From Cypionkella psychrotolerans (lineage in GTDB: Bacteria > Pseudomonadota > Alphaproteobacteria > Rhodobacterales > Rhodobacteraceae), in contig NZ_LGIC01000088.1 in the NCBI RefSeq assembly GCF_001294535.1, positions 1 through 64,000 on the forward strand: DNA of 64,000 nucleotides, given 5' to 3'. The notes beneath the pieces were generated by a model. That model made no database searches. It was given only the letters and a program-made list of their open reading frames with translations, and was not told the origin of the DNA. The stretch's first letter is position 1; the number at the start of each line of letters is the position of its first letter. Below, piece by piece: positions 42,423 to 51,649 of the stretch. The translations under genes and the position numbers were made by a program.

Positions 42423-43391
42423 ATGTCCATTATCAAAAAACTCGCGCTGGCCGCGGGTGTCAGCGCCCTATTGTCTTCGGCGGCCTATGCCGACCTGTCG
42501 GGCAAAGTGATCGGCTTTTCGCAGATTGGCTCGGAATCGGGCTGGCGGGCGGCGGAGACGTCGGTGACCAAATCCGAGGCTGAAAAGCTGGGGATTGATC
42601 TGAAATTCGCCGATGCGCAGCAGAAACAAGAGAACCAAATCAAGGCGATCCGGGGCTTTATCGCGCAGGGCGTTGCGGCGATTCTGGTGGCTCCGGTGGT
42701 CTCAACCGGCTGGGAAGAAGTGCTGACCGAGGCGAAGGAAGCCAATATTCCGGTCATCCTGCTCGACCGTGGTATTGATGCGCCGCAGGATCTGTATCTG
42801 ACCTCGGTGGCGTCGGATCAGGTTAAGGAAGGTCATGTGGCGGGCGATTGGCTGGTGAAAACCGTCGCCGACAAAGACTGTAAAATCGTGGAACTTCAAG
42901 GCACTGTCGGCTCATCGCCTGCGATCAACCGCAAAAAAGGCTTCGAAGATGCGCTGGCGGGCCATGCGAACCTTTCGATCATCCGCAGCCAAACTGGCGA
43001 TTTCACCCGCGCCAAAGGCAAGGAAGTGATGGAAGGTTTCCTGAAAGCCGAAGACGGCGGAAAGGGCATCTGCGCGGTTTATGCGCATAACGACGATATG
43101 GCAGTTGGGGCGATTCAGGCGATCAAAGACGCGGGCCTGAAGCCGGGGACCGATATTCTGGTGGTGTCGATCGACGGCGTGCCGGATATTTTCCAAGCGT
43201 TTGTGGCGGGCGAAGCCAATGCGACGGTCGAGCTGACGCCGAACATGGCGGGCCCGGCGTTTGCGGCGCTGGACGCTTATCTGACTGCGGGCACAGTGCC
43301 CGAGAAGTTCATCATCACCGAGTCGAAGCTGTATACGCCTGCGGATGATGCGCAGGGCGAATACGACCGCCGCAAAGGTCTGGGCTATTAA
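42423..43391 (+). CDS. ytfQ: Galactofuranose-type ABC importer binding protein (YtfQ)
   Basis: A 322-residue periplasmic binding protein with a Sec signal (MSIIKKLALAAGVSALLSSAAYA). The mature start GKVIGFSQIGSESGWRAAET and the middle VAPVVSTGWEEVLTEAKEANIPVILLDRGID are characteristic of YtfQ, which in E. coli binds galactofuranose and galactose. GGGAGGG precedes the start. Followed by ATPase and two permease genes in the ytfQRT-yjfF order, so the assignment is firm by family and context; ligand by homology. Confidence 0.94.
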   Translation: MSIIKKLALAAGVSALLSSAAYADLSGKVIGFSQIGSESGWRAAETSVTKSEAEKLGIDLKFADAQQKQENQIKAIRGFIAQGVAAILVAPVVSTGWEEVLTEAKEANIPVILLDRGIDAPQDLYLTSVASDQVKEGHVAGDWLVKTVADKDCKIVELQGTVGSSPAINRKKGFEDALAGHANLSIIRSQTGDFTRAKGKEVMEGFLKAEDGGKGICAVYAHNDDMAVGAIQAIKDAGLKPGTDILVVSIDGVPDIFQAFVAGEANATVELTPNMAGPAFAALDAYLTAGTVPEKFIITESKLYTPADDAQGEYDRRKGLGY

Positions 43392-43405
43392 GCTGAGGTA
43401 AGCTG

Positions 43406-43443
43406 ACAGCGTCGGCCGGAGCGATCTGGCCGGCGTTGCTTTA
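43406..43443 (+). terminator. Hairpin between ytfQ and ytfR
   Basis: CAGCGTCGGCC / GGCCGGCGTTG, 11 pairs with two G-T, loop about 9 bases, followed by CTTTAT. It probably stabilises the ytfQ message or attenuates the downstream genes. Confidence 0.6.
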
Positions 43444-43491
43444 TCTGGGCTTTCGCGCAGAGTGGGGGGCAGGGTTTTGAGGAGCAGGTCT

Positions 43492-45027
43492 ATGGTGGAG
43501 GGCGCAGAGCCAGTCGTGCAAGCGCGCGGCATTGTGAAGATTTTCGGCCAGCATCGGGCTTTGGACGGCGTTGATTTTGAAGTGCGCCCCGGTGAGGTTC
43601 ATGCACTGCTGGGTGAGAATGGCGCCGGAAAGTCTACACTTATCAAGATCTTGACCGGAGCCTATCAGCCGGATGGCGGCGAGGTTTTGCTGGAAGGCGC
43701 GCCTGTGCGGTTCTCGGACCCGCTGGATGCGCAGCGCCATGGCATCGGTACAGTATACCAAGAAGTGAACCTGTTGCCGAACCGGTCGGTGGCTGAAAAT
43801 CTTTTTCTCGGCCATCAGCCGACGCGGTTTGGCATCGTGCAGCGTAAGGTGATTGAGGCGCGGGCGCGGGATTTGCTAGCGGGTTACGGTTTGGAAATCG
43901 ACGTGAAGGCGGAACTCGGCAGCTATTCGGTGGCGGTGCAGCAAATCGTGGCGATTGCGCGGGCGGTGGAATTGTCGGGCAAGGTTCTGGTGCTGGATGA
44001 GCCGACCGCGAGCCTAGACCGCAATGAAGTGGCGAAAATGTTTGAGGTGGTCGGGCGTCTGAAGGCGCGCGGGCTTGGCATTATCTTCATCACGCATTTT
44101 CTCGATCAGGTGTTTGAGATTGCCGACCGGGTGACGATCCTGCGCAATGGCCGTCTGATCGGCACCAAAGTGCTGTCGGAGGTGACGGCGACGGATGTGG
44201 TGCGGATGATGCTGGGCAAGGATCTGGCGTTTGATCATGGCGGTGTCGGCGTGGCGGAAGCTATGCAAGGTCCGGTGCGGGTGGAGTTTAAGTCTTTGGG
44301 GCGGCAGGGAAAAGTGGCTCCTTTTAGCCTGGCTTTGCATGAGGGCGAGGTTGTTGGGGTGGCGGGATTGTTGGGGTCTGGCCGTACTGAGATGGCGCGG
44401 TTGATGTTTGGGGTGGACCCGGCGGATTGCGGCGAGATTTCGGTGGGCGGGCGGGTTGTGAATATCCGCAACCCGGCGCAAGCGGTGGCGGCGGGGTTCG
44501 GGTTTTGCCCGGAGGACCGCAAGCTGGATGGAATTTTCGGCGATTTGTCGGTGCGCGAGAATATCATTATCGCGTTGCAGGCGAAATTGGGCTGGTTCCG
44601 GGCGCTGAACCGCGATGAGCAGATCGAGATTGCCGGCAATTATGCCGAGGCGTTGGATATTCGGGCGGCAAACCATGAGATGCCGGTGAAGCTTTTGTCG
44701 GGAGGCAATCAGCAGAAAGTGATCCTTGCGCGCTGGCTGGCGATTGACCCGAATTTCCTGATATTGGACGAACCGACGCGGGGGATCGACGTGGGAGCCC
44801 ATGCCGAAATTGTGCGCACAATCAATCGGTTGCGCGAAGAAGGGTTGGCTTTGCTGGTGATCTCATCCGAGTTGGACGAGGTGGTGGCCTATTCCAACCG
44901 CATCGTGGTGATGCGGGACCGCGAGATGGTGGCGGAACTCAGCGGCGCCGATATTGCGCCCTCGGTGATTGTGGCGGCGATTGCGGATAATCCTGGAGCC
45001 AAAGTTACGGCGGAGGTGGGGGCATGA
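43492..45027 (+). CDS. ytfR: Galactofuranose-type ABC importer ATPase (YtfR)
   Basis: A 511-residue tandem ATPase of the CUT2 class. First domain: Walker [15 protein letters not shown], a Q-loop region IGTVYQEVNLLPNRSVAENL, Walker B VLVLDEPTASLD. Second domain is degenerate in Walker A (GLLGSGRTEMARLMFG) but keeps LLSGGNQQKVILARWLAIDPNFLILDEPTRGIDVGAH. Start at 43492 is chosen from context; an upstream ATG at 43462 would add ten basic residues. Overlaps ytfT by four bases. Confidence 0.94.
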   Translation: MVEGAEPVVQARGIVKIFGQHRALDGVDFEVRPGEVHALLGENGAGKSTLIKILTGAYQPDGGEVLLEGAPVRFSDPLDAQRHGIGTVYQEVNLLPNRSVAENLFLGHQPTRFGIVQRKVIEARARDLLAGYGLEIDVKAELGSYSVAVQQIVAIARAVELSGKVLVLDEPTASLDRNEVAKMFEVVGRLKARGLGIIFITHFLDQVFEIADRVTILRNGRLIGTKVLSEVTATDVVRMMLGKDLAFDHGGVGVAEAMQGPVRVEFKSLGRQGKVAPFSLALHEGEVVGVAGLLGSGRTEMARLMFGVDPADCGEISVGGRVVNIRNPAQAVAAGFGFCPEDRKLDGIFGDLSVRENIIIALQAKLGWFRALNRDEQIEIAGNYAEALDIRAANHEMPVKLLSGGNQQKVILARWLAIDPNFLILDEPTRGIDVGAHAEIVRTINRLREEGLALLVISSELDEVVAYSNRIVVMRDREMVAELSGADIAPSVIVAAIADNPGAKVTAEVGA

Positions 45028-46022
45028 GGCGGATCGACTGGCGGGGCGCGCTGCTGCGGCCGCAATTTATGGCGCTGGCGGCGGTGTTGGGGATCAACTG
45101 GCTGCTGTTTCCGGGGTTTTTCGACATCACTTTGCAGGATGGCCGGCTGTTTGGCAGCGTGATTGACGTGCTGAACCGCGGCGCTCCGGTGGCGATTTTG
45201 GCGATTGGCATGACGGCGGTGATCGCGACCAAGGGCGTTGATCTGTCGGTCGGTGCGGTGATGGCGATTGCAGGCGCAGTTGCGGCGGTGCTGGTGACGG
45301 GCGGGTCGTCGGCGATTGTGGCGGTGGGTGCTGCGCTATTGGTGGGGCTTTTGTGTGGGCTCTGGAACGGGATATTGGTGACCTATCTCGAAATCCAACC
45401 AATCATCGCGACGCTGGTGTTGATGGTGGCGGGGCGCGGATTGGCGCAGCTGGTGACGGAAGGGTCGATCGTGACATTCTCCGACCCCGTGCTGATTTTC
45501 ATCGGCACGGGGTCGCTGTTCGGGATGCCGATGCCGATTGTGATCGCTGCGGTTTTGGCGATTGGGGCGACGCTGATCGTGCGCAAAACCGCGTTGGGAT
45601 TGTTGATTGAGGCGGTGGGGGTGAACCGCTCGGCTGCCAGATTTTCGGGCATTTCCAGTGGCTTGCTGCTGGTGGTGGTCTATACGTTTGCCGGGTTTTG
45701 TGCGGCCACTTCGGGGCTGATCGTGGCGGGGGATATTCGCGGCGCGGATGCCAATAACGCCGGGTTGTGGCTGGAGTTGGATGCTATTTTGGCTGTGGTG
45801 ATCGGCGGCACCTCGCTGCTGGGGGGGCGGTTTTCGATCCCGATGTCGGTGGTGGGGGCCTTGATCATTCAGGCGATGAACACCGGGATTTTGATTTCGG
45901 GCTTCTCGCCAGAGTTCAATCTGGTGGTGAAATCCGGCGTGATCATTCTGATTTTGGTGTTGCAAGCGCCGATGACCAGCCAATGGCTGCGCAAGCGCAT
46001 GTCGGAAGGGAAAGCCCAATGA
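45024..46022 (+). CDS. ytfT: Galactofuranose-type ABC importer permease (YtfT)
   Basis: A 332-residue CUT2 permease with eight to ten hydrophobic segments. Family blocks: TKGVDLSVGAVMAIAGAVAA (about 70-90), LVLMVAGRGLAQLVTEG and VGVNRSAARFSGI, ending with VIGGTSLLGGRFSIPMSVVGALIIQAMNTGI. It pairs with YjfF to form the membrane channel. Overlaps yjfF by four bases. Confidence 0.94.
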   Translation: MRRIDWRGALLRPQFMALAAVLGINWLLFPGFFDITLQDGRLFGSVIDVLNRGAPVAILAIGMTAVIATKGVDLSVGAVMAIAGAVAAVLVTGGSSAIVAVGAALLVGLLCGLWNGILVTYLEIQPIIATLVLMVAGRGLAQLVTEGSIVTFSDPVLIFIGTGSLFGMPMPIVIAAVLAIGATLIVRKTALGLLIEAVGVNRSAARFSGISSGLLLVVVYTFAGFCAATSGLIVAGDIRGADANNAGLWLELDAILAVVIGGTSLLGGRFSIPMSVVGALIIQAMNTGILISGFSPEFNLVVKSGVIILILVLQAPMTSQWLRKRMSEGKAQ

Positions 46023-46996
46023 ACCGCGCTTTACGGCCTTTGGTGGCCACAACGGCGATCTTTGCGCTGGCCTATCTTGCCGCCGTTATCCAGTTTCCGG
46101 CGATGCTGTCGACGCGGGTGCTGGGCAATTTCCTGACCGATAATGCCTTTCTGGGCATCGCGGCGGTGGGGATGACCTTTGTGATCATCTCGGGGGGGAT
46201 TGACCTTTCTGTGGGTGCGGTGATTGGCTTCACCACGGTGCTGAATGCGGTGTTGATCATGTGGCTGGGGCTGCATCCGCTGTTGGCTTTTGCGATTTCG
46301 CTGATGGTGGCGGCGGCGTTTGGCGCGGTGATGGGGGCGGCTATTCACTATCTGAAGGTGCCGTCGTTTATCGTAACATTGGCGGGGATGTTTCTGGCGC
46401 GCGGCGGCGCATCCGTGCTTTCCTCCGACAGCATTGGCATCAAGCATGAGCTTTATACTACGATATCAAAAAGCTACATCCTGTTGCCCGGTGGCGGGCG
46501 GCTGACGGTGATCGGGATGATCATGCTGTTGGTGTTCGTATTCGGCATCATCTTGGCACATCGCACGCGGTTTGGCTCGTATGTCTACGCGCTTGGTGGG
46601 TCGGAGGTTTCGGCAGGATTGATGGGCGTTCCGGTCGCGCGCACTACGATTTTGATCTACACGTTGTCGGCAACTTTGGCGGGGCTCGCGGGGATTGTGT
46701 TCTCGCTCTACACCTCGGCGGGCTATTCGCTGTCGGCTTTGGGGGTGGAGTTGGACGCCATCGCGGCGGTGGTGATTGGGGGTACCTTGCTGACCGGGGG
46801 CTACGGGTTCATTGCGGGCACGTTTATAGGGGTGATGTTGCAGGGGTTGGTGCAAACCTACATTGTGTTCGACGGCAGCCTGTCGAGTTGGTGGACTAAA
46901 ATCGTGATCGGCGGCTTGCTTTTCCTGTTCATTTTGTTGCAAAGGCTGGTGTTCTCGGCGGCATCTCCGCGCAGGAAAGTGTTTTGGAAAACCTAG
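46019..46996 (+). CDS. yjfF: Galactofuranose-type ABC importer permease (YjfF)
   Basis: A 325-residue CUT2 permease. It starts at the ATG overlapping the ytfT stop; a longer frame beginning at 45767 lies within ytfT and is rejected. Features: TFVIISGGIDLSVGAVIGFTTV, FIVTLAGMFLARGGASVLSS, YALGGSEVSAGLMGVPV and VVIGGTLLTGGYGFIAGTFIG. Completes the ytfQRT-yjfF importer. Confidence 0.94.
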   Translation: MNRALRPLVATTAIFALAYLAAVIQFPAMLSTRVLGNFLTDNAFLGIAAVGMTFVIISGGIDLSVGAVIGFTTVLNAVLIMWLGLHPLLAFAISLMVAAAFGAVMGAAIHYLKVPSFIVTLAGMFLARGGASVLSSDSIGIKHELYTTISKSYILLPGGGRLTVIGMIMLLVFVFGIILAHRTRFGSYVYALGGSEVSAGLMGVPVARTTILIYTLSATLAGLAGIVFSLYTSAGYSLSALGVELDAIAAVVIGGTLLTGGYGFIAGTFIGVMLQGLVQTYIVFDGSLSSWWTKIVIGGLLFLFILLQRLVFSAASPRRKVFWKT

Positions 46997-46997
46997 C

Positions 46998-47732
46998 ATG
47001 AGCGAACCCGGCAGCCTTGTCCGCGCGCTGTCTGGGCGGCAGGTGGCACGCAATTTTCATTCCTATGTGATCAGCGAAGTCGGCATCGGCATCGCTTCGG
47101 GGCGGCTTGCGGTGGGCTCGATCCTGCCGAATGATGCCGAAATGATGGACACCTACAACGTCTCGCGCACGGTTTTGCGTGAGGCGCTCAAGACGCTGGA
47201 GGCCAAGGGATTGGTCGAGGCGCGCGCCAAGGTCGGCACGCGGGTGCTGCCCCGCAGCCGGTGGAATCTTTATGATCGTCAAGTGCTTGGCTGGATTCAA
47301 GAGGCGGGGCCGGGGTTGGTTTTTCTGCAATCCTATGTCGAGTTGCGCGAGATGATTGAGATGCAAACCGCGCGATTGGCGGCGCAGAGGCGCTCTGCCG
47401 AGCAGGTGCGGATGCTTTTGTACTGGCTGAACCAGCGCAGCATGACGGCGGCCTTGGCCGAGCCTTTCGCGCTGGCGGAGTTTGAATTTCACCGGATGCT
47501 TTGTGAGGCGAGCCAGAATCCGTTTCTGCGCGCGGCCTCGGCTTTGGTGGAATTCGGCGTGGTGCAGGCGATTGCGCCGCAACTGCGGGCGGGGCTGGCA
47601 GATTTTGCTGTGGCAAAAGCGGCGATGTATCAGGCTTTGGCCGATGCGGTGGGGCTTGGCGCGGCCGACGCGGCAGGCGCGGCGATGGCGGATATTCTGG
47701 CGGTAGATCGGGTTTGGATTTTGGGGGCTTGA
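46998..47732 (+). CDS. FadR/GntR-family regulator of the galactose operon
   Basis: A 244-residue regulator with a GntR winged HTH (about 25-80: IASGRLAVGSILPNDAEMMDTYNVSRTVLREALKTLEAKGLVEARAKVGTRVLPRSRWN) and an FCD domain (FEFHRMLCEASQN ...). One base after yjfF and three before the epimerase gene, so it is part of the operon. Sequence SRTVLREALKTLEAKGL is typical of the galactonate/galactose-responsive DgoR-like group, but the effector is not proven. Confidence 0.9.
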   Translation: MSEPGSLVRALSGRQVARNFHSYVISEVGIGIASGRLAVGSILPNDAEMMDTYNVSRTVLREALKTLEAKGLVEARAKVGTRVLPRSRWNLYDRQVLGWIQEAGPGLVFLQSYVELREMIEMQTARLAAQRRSAEQVRMLLYWLNQRSMTAALAEPFALAEFEFHRMLCEASQNPFLRAASALVEFGVVQAIAPQLRAGLADFAVAKAAMYQALADAVGLGAADAAGAAMADILAVDRVWILGA

Positions 47733-47735
47733 AGA

Positions 47736-48716
47736 ATGGATGCGGAGGTTTTCATAATCAGCGATGGGGCGGATTGTTCAGCGGTTTTAAGCTCTTATGG
47801 GGCAAGGCTGATGCAGTTGTGGGTTCCTGGGCGGGGCGGCGCTTTGGCTGACATTGTGCTGGGGCATGATGATGTGCAGGGCTATCTCGACCATCCGGGG
47901 ACGTATTTTGGCGCGACCTGCGGGCGCTATGCCAACCGGATTGCGGGCGGGCGGTTTGCGTGGGCGGGCGGCGTGGTGCAGCTCGACTGCAACGAGGGCG
48001 TTAACCATTTGCACGGCGGCGCGCTTGGGTTTGATAAGCGGGCGTGGGAGGTGCTGCGGGCGGATGCGCGGGGCGTGACGTTTGGACTACATTCGCCTGA
48101 TGGTGAGATGGGGTTTCCGGGCGCTTTGGAGGTTGAGGTGCGGTACGAGTTTACCGCGCCGGGGCGGTTGCAGATTGTGATGCTGGCGTGGGCGGCGGCG
48201 GATACCGTGGTTAATCTGGTCAACCACGCCTATTTCAACATGGCGGGGCAGGGCAGTGGGGCGGCGGATGGCCAGCTGTTGCAGATCGGCGCGGATTGGT
48301 ATTTGCCCGTCGATGCTGCGTTGCTGCCGTTGGGTGCGCCTGTCGACGTGGCGGGAACACCGTTTGATTTCAGAGAGTTACGAGCGATTGGCGCGGATGT
48401 GCCTGCGGGTGGGTTTGATCACAACTTTTGTCTGAAGGACGGGGCGGGGCCCGCGGTGGTGGCGGTTGATCCGGTGTCGGGGCGGGGGATGCGGCTGTTT
48501 ACCAATCAGCCGGGCGTGCAGCTTTACACTGGATCTTATCTGCCGGAGGGGCTGCCGGGCAAAGTGGGTGCTGCTTATGGCGCGCGGGCCGGGTTTACGC
48601 TGGAGACGCAAGTTTGGCCGGATAGCCCGAACCATGCCGCGTATCCCTCGGCCGTGGTGAAGGCCGGAGGGGTTGATCGGCATGAGATGGCGTTTGAATT
48701 CTTCGTGGCCGATTAG
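47736..48716 (+). CDS. galM: Aldose 1-epimerase
   Basis: A 326-residue galactose mutarotase-like beta-sandwich enzyme. Landmarks: GRYANRIAGGRF, the catalytic His region NHLHGGALGFDKRAWEV, LVNHAYFNMAGQGS with the second His, DHNFCLKD and the C-terminal substrate-pocket stretch LETQVWPDSPNHAAYPSAVV with a catalytic Glu. Interconverts sugar anomers after uptake by YtfQRT-YjfF. Last gene of its operon; its end overlaps the convergent CRTAC1 gene by four bases. Confidence 0.93.
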   Translation: MDAEVFIISDGADCSAVLSSYGARLMQLWVPGRGGALADIVLGHDDVQGYLDHPGTYFGATCGRYANRIAGGRFAWAGGVVQLDCNEGVNHLHGGALGFDKRAWEVLRADARGVTFGLHSPDGEMGFPGALEVEVRYEFTAPGRLQIVMLAWAAADTVVNLVNHAYFNMAGQGSGAADGQLLQIGADWYLPVDAALLPLGAPVDVAGTPFDFRELRAIGADVPAGGFDHNFCLKDGAGPAVVAVDPVSGRGMRLFTNQPGVQLYTGSYLPEGLPGKVGAAYGARAGFTLETQVWPDSPNHAAYPSAVVKAGGVDRHEMAFEFFVAD

Positions 48717-50284
48717 GGCTTTTGCAAGTGATACGCTGCGTTGGCGTTAAGCATTTCCCACGCGCCTGTCGTGCCATCCGGCCAGATCACCCGGACCTCG
48801 GCCTGCGCCAGATCGCCTAGACCGAAATGGCGGGGGCCGAGATTGCCGCCGGCTTGACCGCCACCGATGGTGATTTCACGGCGCTGGATATGGTCGGGCA
48901 TCTTCACCTCGACCCAAGCGCCGATGGCATCGGTGTTGGGGGCAGTTTGAGTGAGCGTCAAATCAAGCCAGTGGTTGGGGGATTTGGTGGTGTTGCGCCA
49001 GATTTGCGCAGGCTCGCGGCGGTTAACCACGACCAGATCGACCAGGCCATCGGCGTTCAGATCGGCGAGGGCGGCACCGCGCGACAGGCCGGTTGCAGCA
49101 ACGCCCGCGCGGTCACCGGATTCTTCAAACGTGCCATCGGCGCGTTGTAGCAGCAGGTTGTTGGGATCCTTTAGAGCGAAATCCGGCATCGCATCGACGT
49201 TGCCTTTGGCGATAAACAGGTCGGCGAGGCCGTCATTGTTGACGTCTTCAAACTGGGCGTGCCAGCCAGTTGAGGGGTTGAGATCGTCTCCGGTATAGGG
49301 GCGTTGCGCGATGGCGTGTTTGGGATAGGCCACGTCTTTAAAGGTGGCTTTGGGGGCGCCGTCGGATGGGATTTCTGTCAATGTTTGCAGCTTGTTATCG
49401 GCCATTGAGGTGACGAAATACTCTGGGTATCCGTCGAAGTTCAGATCGTAGCTGGCGAGCCCCATGCCCCAGATGCGCAGGCGTTTCCAACCTTCTTTCT
49501 CGGTGTAAAGCACGGGTTCCTTGCCGGGGTCGATGTGCCAGAGTTGCTCTTGCCCGCCTTTGTAATATTCGCGGTCGTTGGCGACGCGCAAGCTGGGGGT
49601 GCCGGAGCGGTTCCAGTCGGAGAACAGCATCGACAGCGCGCAGAAGCTGCGTTTGAGCGGGGTGGGCGGGGCGAATTTTTGGCCGTCGGGGCGGTGTAGC
49701 CAGTTGTCGGTGCAGGAGCCCCAAGGGAACATGTCTTGGGTGACGTCGATGTAGTTACCGATGGCCAAGGTGGGCCAGGATTGGTCTTTTTCCCAAGTGG
49801 CGGCGAAGGCGGCGGACCAGGCTTTGCCGCCATCGAAGCCCCAAGCCTCATTCGCGCGTTCAAATTTGCAGTTGCCGAGGCCCTTCATCACTTCGTTTTC
49901 GCCTTGGCGCAGCAGGACGATGTCGGGGATGGTGTCGCTGTCGATGTCGATGGGATAGGCACCGAGGACGTCCGTGCGCTCTAAACCGCTTGGGGTTTCG
50001 GTAAAGCTAAGATCGCCGCCGTTTTCGCTTTGGTTGACGAACAGTTTCGCCGGATTGGCGCCGCCTGCGATGATCAGATCGGGGCGGGAGTCGGCGTTGC
50101 AGTCGAAGGTTGAGACGCCGCCGCCGACCATATATTCCCAATCGCCTGCGTAGATATGATTGACGCCTGCGGTGGCGGTTTGTTCGGTGAAGCTGGGGAC
50201 CAAGGGTGCGGGTGGTGGCGGTGGGGTGGTTTCGGCGTAAGCCGCGAGGGGCAGCAGCGTGAGGGCGAGGCTTGCGATTTTCAT
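48713..50284 (-). CDS. CRTAC1-family protein (FG-GAP/VCBS repeats, ASPIC/UnbV C-terminus)
   Basis: A 523-residue exported protein with a signal (MKIASLALTLLPLAAYA) and a Pro-rich linker. The body has beta-propeller calcium-type repeats, e.g. DCNADSRPDLIIAGG, DIDSDTIPDIVLL, DLNFDGYPEYFV, DVNNDGLADLFIAKG, DLNADGLVDLVVVN. The last ~100 residues are an ASPIC/UnbV domain (IGAWVEVKMPDHIQRREITIGGGQAGGNLGPRHFGLGDLAQAEVRVIWPDG). Location periplasmic or outer surface. It lies three bases after the haloperoxidase gene, a pairing I recall in other marine bacteria. Partner or scaffold role is inferred. Confidence 0.9.
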   Translation of the reverse strand: MKIASLALTLLPLAAYAETTPPPPPAPLVPSFTEQTATAGVNHIYAGDWEYMVGGGVSTFDCNADSRPDLIIAGGANPAKLFVNQSENGGDLSFTETPSGLERTDVLGAYPIDIDSDTIPDIVLLRQGENEVMKGLGNCKFERANEAWGFDGGKAWSAAFAATWEKDQSWPTLAIGNYIDVTQDMFPWGSCTDNWLHRPDGQKFAPPTPLKRSFCALSMLFSDWNRSGTPSLRVANDREYYKGGQEQLWHIDPGKEPVLYTEKEGWKRLRIWGMGLASYDLNFDGYPEYFVTSMADNKLQTLTEIPSDGAPKATFKDVAYPKHAIAQRPYTGDDLNPSTGWHAQFEDVNNDGLADLFIAKGNVDAMPDFALKDPNNLLLQRADGTFEESGDRAGVAATGLSRGAALADLNADGLVDLVVVNRREPAQIWRNTTKSPNHWLDLTLTQTAPNTDAIGAWVEVKMPDHIQRREITIGGGQAGGNLGPRHFGLGDLAQAEVRVIWPDGTTGAWEMLNANAAYHLQKP

Positions 50285-50287
50285 GGA

Positions 50288-51586
50288 TCAGGCCAGTGTT
50301 TTCAAGGCGTTGATGAAACCGCCGACTTCGACGCCCTGGCGCAGACCGTTCTCGTTTGCAGCGCGGAAATGGATGCCGCCGTAGAGGCGGGAGATTGCGG
50401 CCTCGGCGGCAGCGCTTTGGAAATCGGCGAAATGGCGCGGTTTGATGCCGTCATCGGCGTGGGTGGCATCGTCAAACGCGAAGTTCTCACTGAACACCGC
50501 TGTCAGCACCTCGGCGGCGGCACCCGATTGGGTGGAATGGCCCGAGGGATATTCGGCGAAGGGCGGGGTAATCAGCAAAGGCTCCCAGGTTTTATCAATC
50601 ACCCGCTTGATATAGGTGACCGGGCGGATGCGGTTATAGTGGATTTTGTCGGCCCAGCAGGCGATGAAAGCGTCGTTCACCACCATGCCGACACGGGCCA
50701 AAGCGTCGGCGGCGTGCAGGGCATCGGGGCTGTCGCGGTGCAGGATTTGCAGGGTGATCGAGATCCAATGGCCGGGCGGGGTGGGCGACAGCATCGGGTC
50801 ATCCGACCAGAACCGCGCGATGGCTTTCTGCTCATCCGTCAGGGTTTTCGAGGTGTCGTAGACCTCCATCGCCTGTTTGTAGAACTCGGAAGTGTGGTCT
50901 TCGGAATAGGCGGGTGGATCACCTGCGGTGCAGGGTTTATCCACCGGCATCGCGAAGGGGCGGTTTTTGCCCCATTCGGGCAATAAGGGGGCTTGTTGTT
51001 GGACGATCAGGCTGGTGGGCACCCAGAACTCGGGGCCTTTTTGCAGGGTCCATTGCATCGGGAATCCCATGTTTTTCACATCATGGCCGCCGTCTGATTT
51101 ACTATATTCCTCAATATGTTGTGCTACGGCGAGGCCATAGGCGGCAGAGCGGGCGGCGACATCCTCGGCGACGCCTTCGTGCAATTTTGCGCCCAGTTTG
51201 TCGCGCATCGCGGCCATGGCGCGTTGGCCGGTGGGGCCGGTGTTGCCGAAGAAGGTCTCGACGGCTTCGGACATCACAGCGTGCAGAACGAAGGATTCGT
51301 CGTAAGTGCCTTCGGGACGGGCTGGCAGGGCGGTGAGGCCGTTGATCTGGCCGGCAAGGCTGGTGGCCCCGGTGGCCGAGGCGAGGGATTCGTAGGCAGC
51401 GACACCTAGATAACCGAAGGCGCGGGCGGCGACTGGGGGGGTGTAGGTGGCGGTATGGCGGACCAGTTCCAGCACCAGTTTGTACCATGTCAGCAGGGTA
51501 TCGCTGGGACTGGTGGCCGCGTTCAAGGGCAAAGCCGGAAGGGCGAAAGCGGCCCCGGTCAGGGCGAGGAAATGACGGCGCTGCAT
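50288..51586 (-). CDS. Vanadium-dependent haloperoxidase / PAP2-superfamily protein
   Basis: A 432-residue exported enzyme with a twin-arginine-like start (MQRRHFLALTGAAFALPALPLNA). The vanadate/phosphate-binding set is visible: Lys and Arg in DKIHYNRIRPV (about 316-326), SGH in EYPSGHSTQSGA (about 346), and Arg/His in SRLYGGIHFRAANENG (about 402-410). Family members oxidise halides with hydrogen peroxide or hydrolyse phosphate esters; halide specificity cannot be judged here. Separated from xylG by a terminator-like stem. Confidence 0.9.
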   Translation of the reverse strand: MQRRHFLALTGAAFALPALPLNAATSPSDTLLTWYKLVLELVRHTATYTPPVAARAFGYLGVAAYESLASATGATSLAGQINGLTALPARPEGTYDESFVLHAVMSEAVETFFGNTGPTGQRAMAAMRDKLGAKLHEGVAEDVAARSAAYGLAVAQHIEEYSKSDGGHDVKNMGFPMQWTLQKGPEFWVPTSLIVQQQAPLLPEWGKNRPFAMPVDKPCTAGDPPAYSEDHTSEFYKQAMEVYDTSKTLTDEQKAIARFWSDDPMLSPTPPGHWISITLQILHRDSPDALHAADALARVGMVVNDAFIACWADKIHYNRIRPVTYIKRVIDKTWEPLLITPPFAEYPSGHSTQSGAAAEVLTAVFSENFAFDDATHADDGIKPRHFADFQSAAAEAAISRLYGGIHFRAANENGLRQGVEVGGFINALKTLA

Positions 51587-51619
51587 GGGGGCTCCTGATC
51601 GGGGATCGTGATAGAGAAA

Positions 51620-51643
51620 GGGCGCGAGGTTGCCCCCGCGCCC
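51620..51643 (-). terminator. Stem-loop after xylG
   Basis: On the minus strand GGGCGCG-N10-CGCGCCC followed by TTTCTC. A perfect 7-bp GC stem between xylG and the haloperoxidase gene, likely ending the xylFHG transcript. Confidence 0.6.
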
Positions 51644-51649
51644 GAAGTT

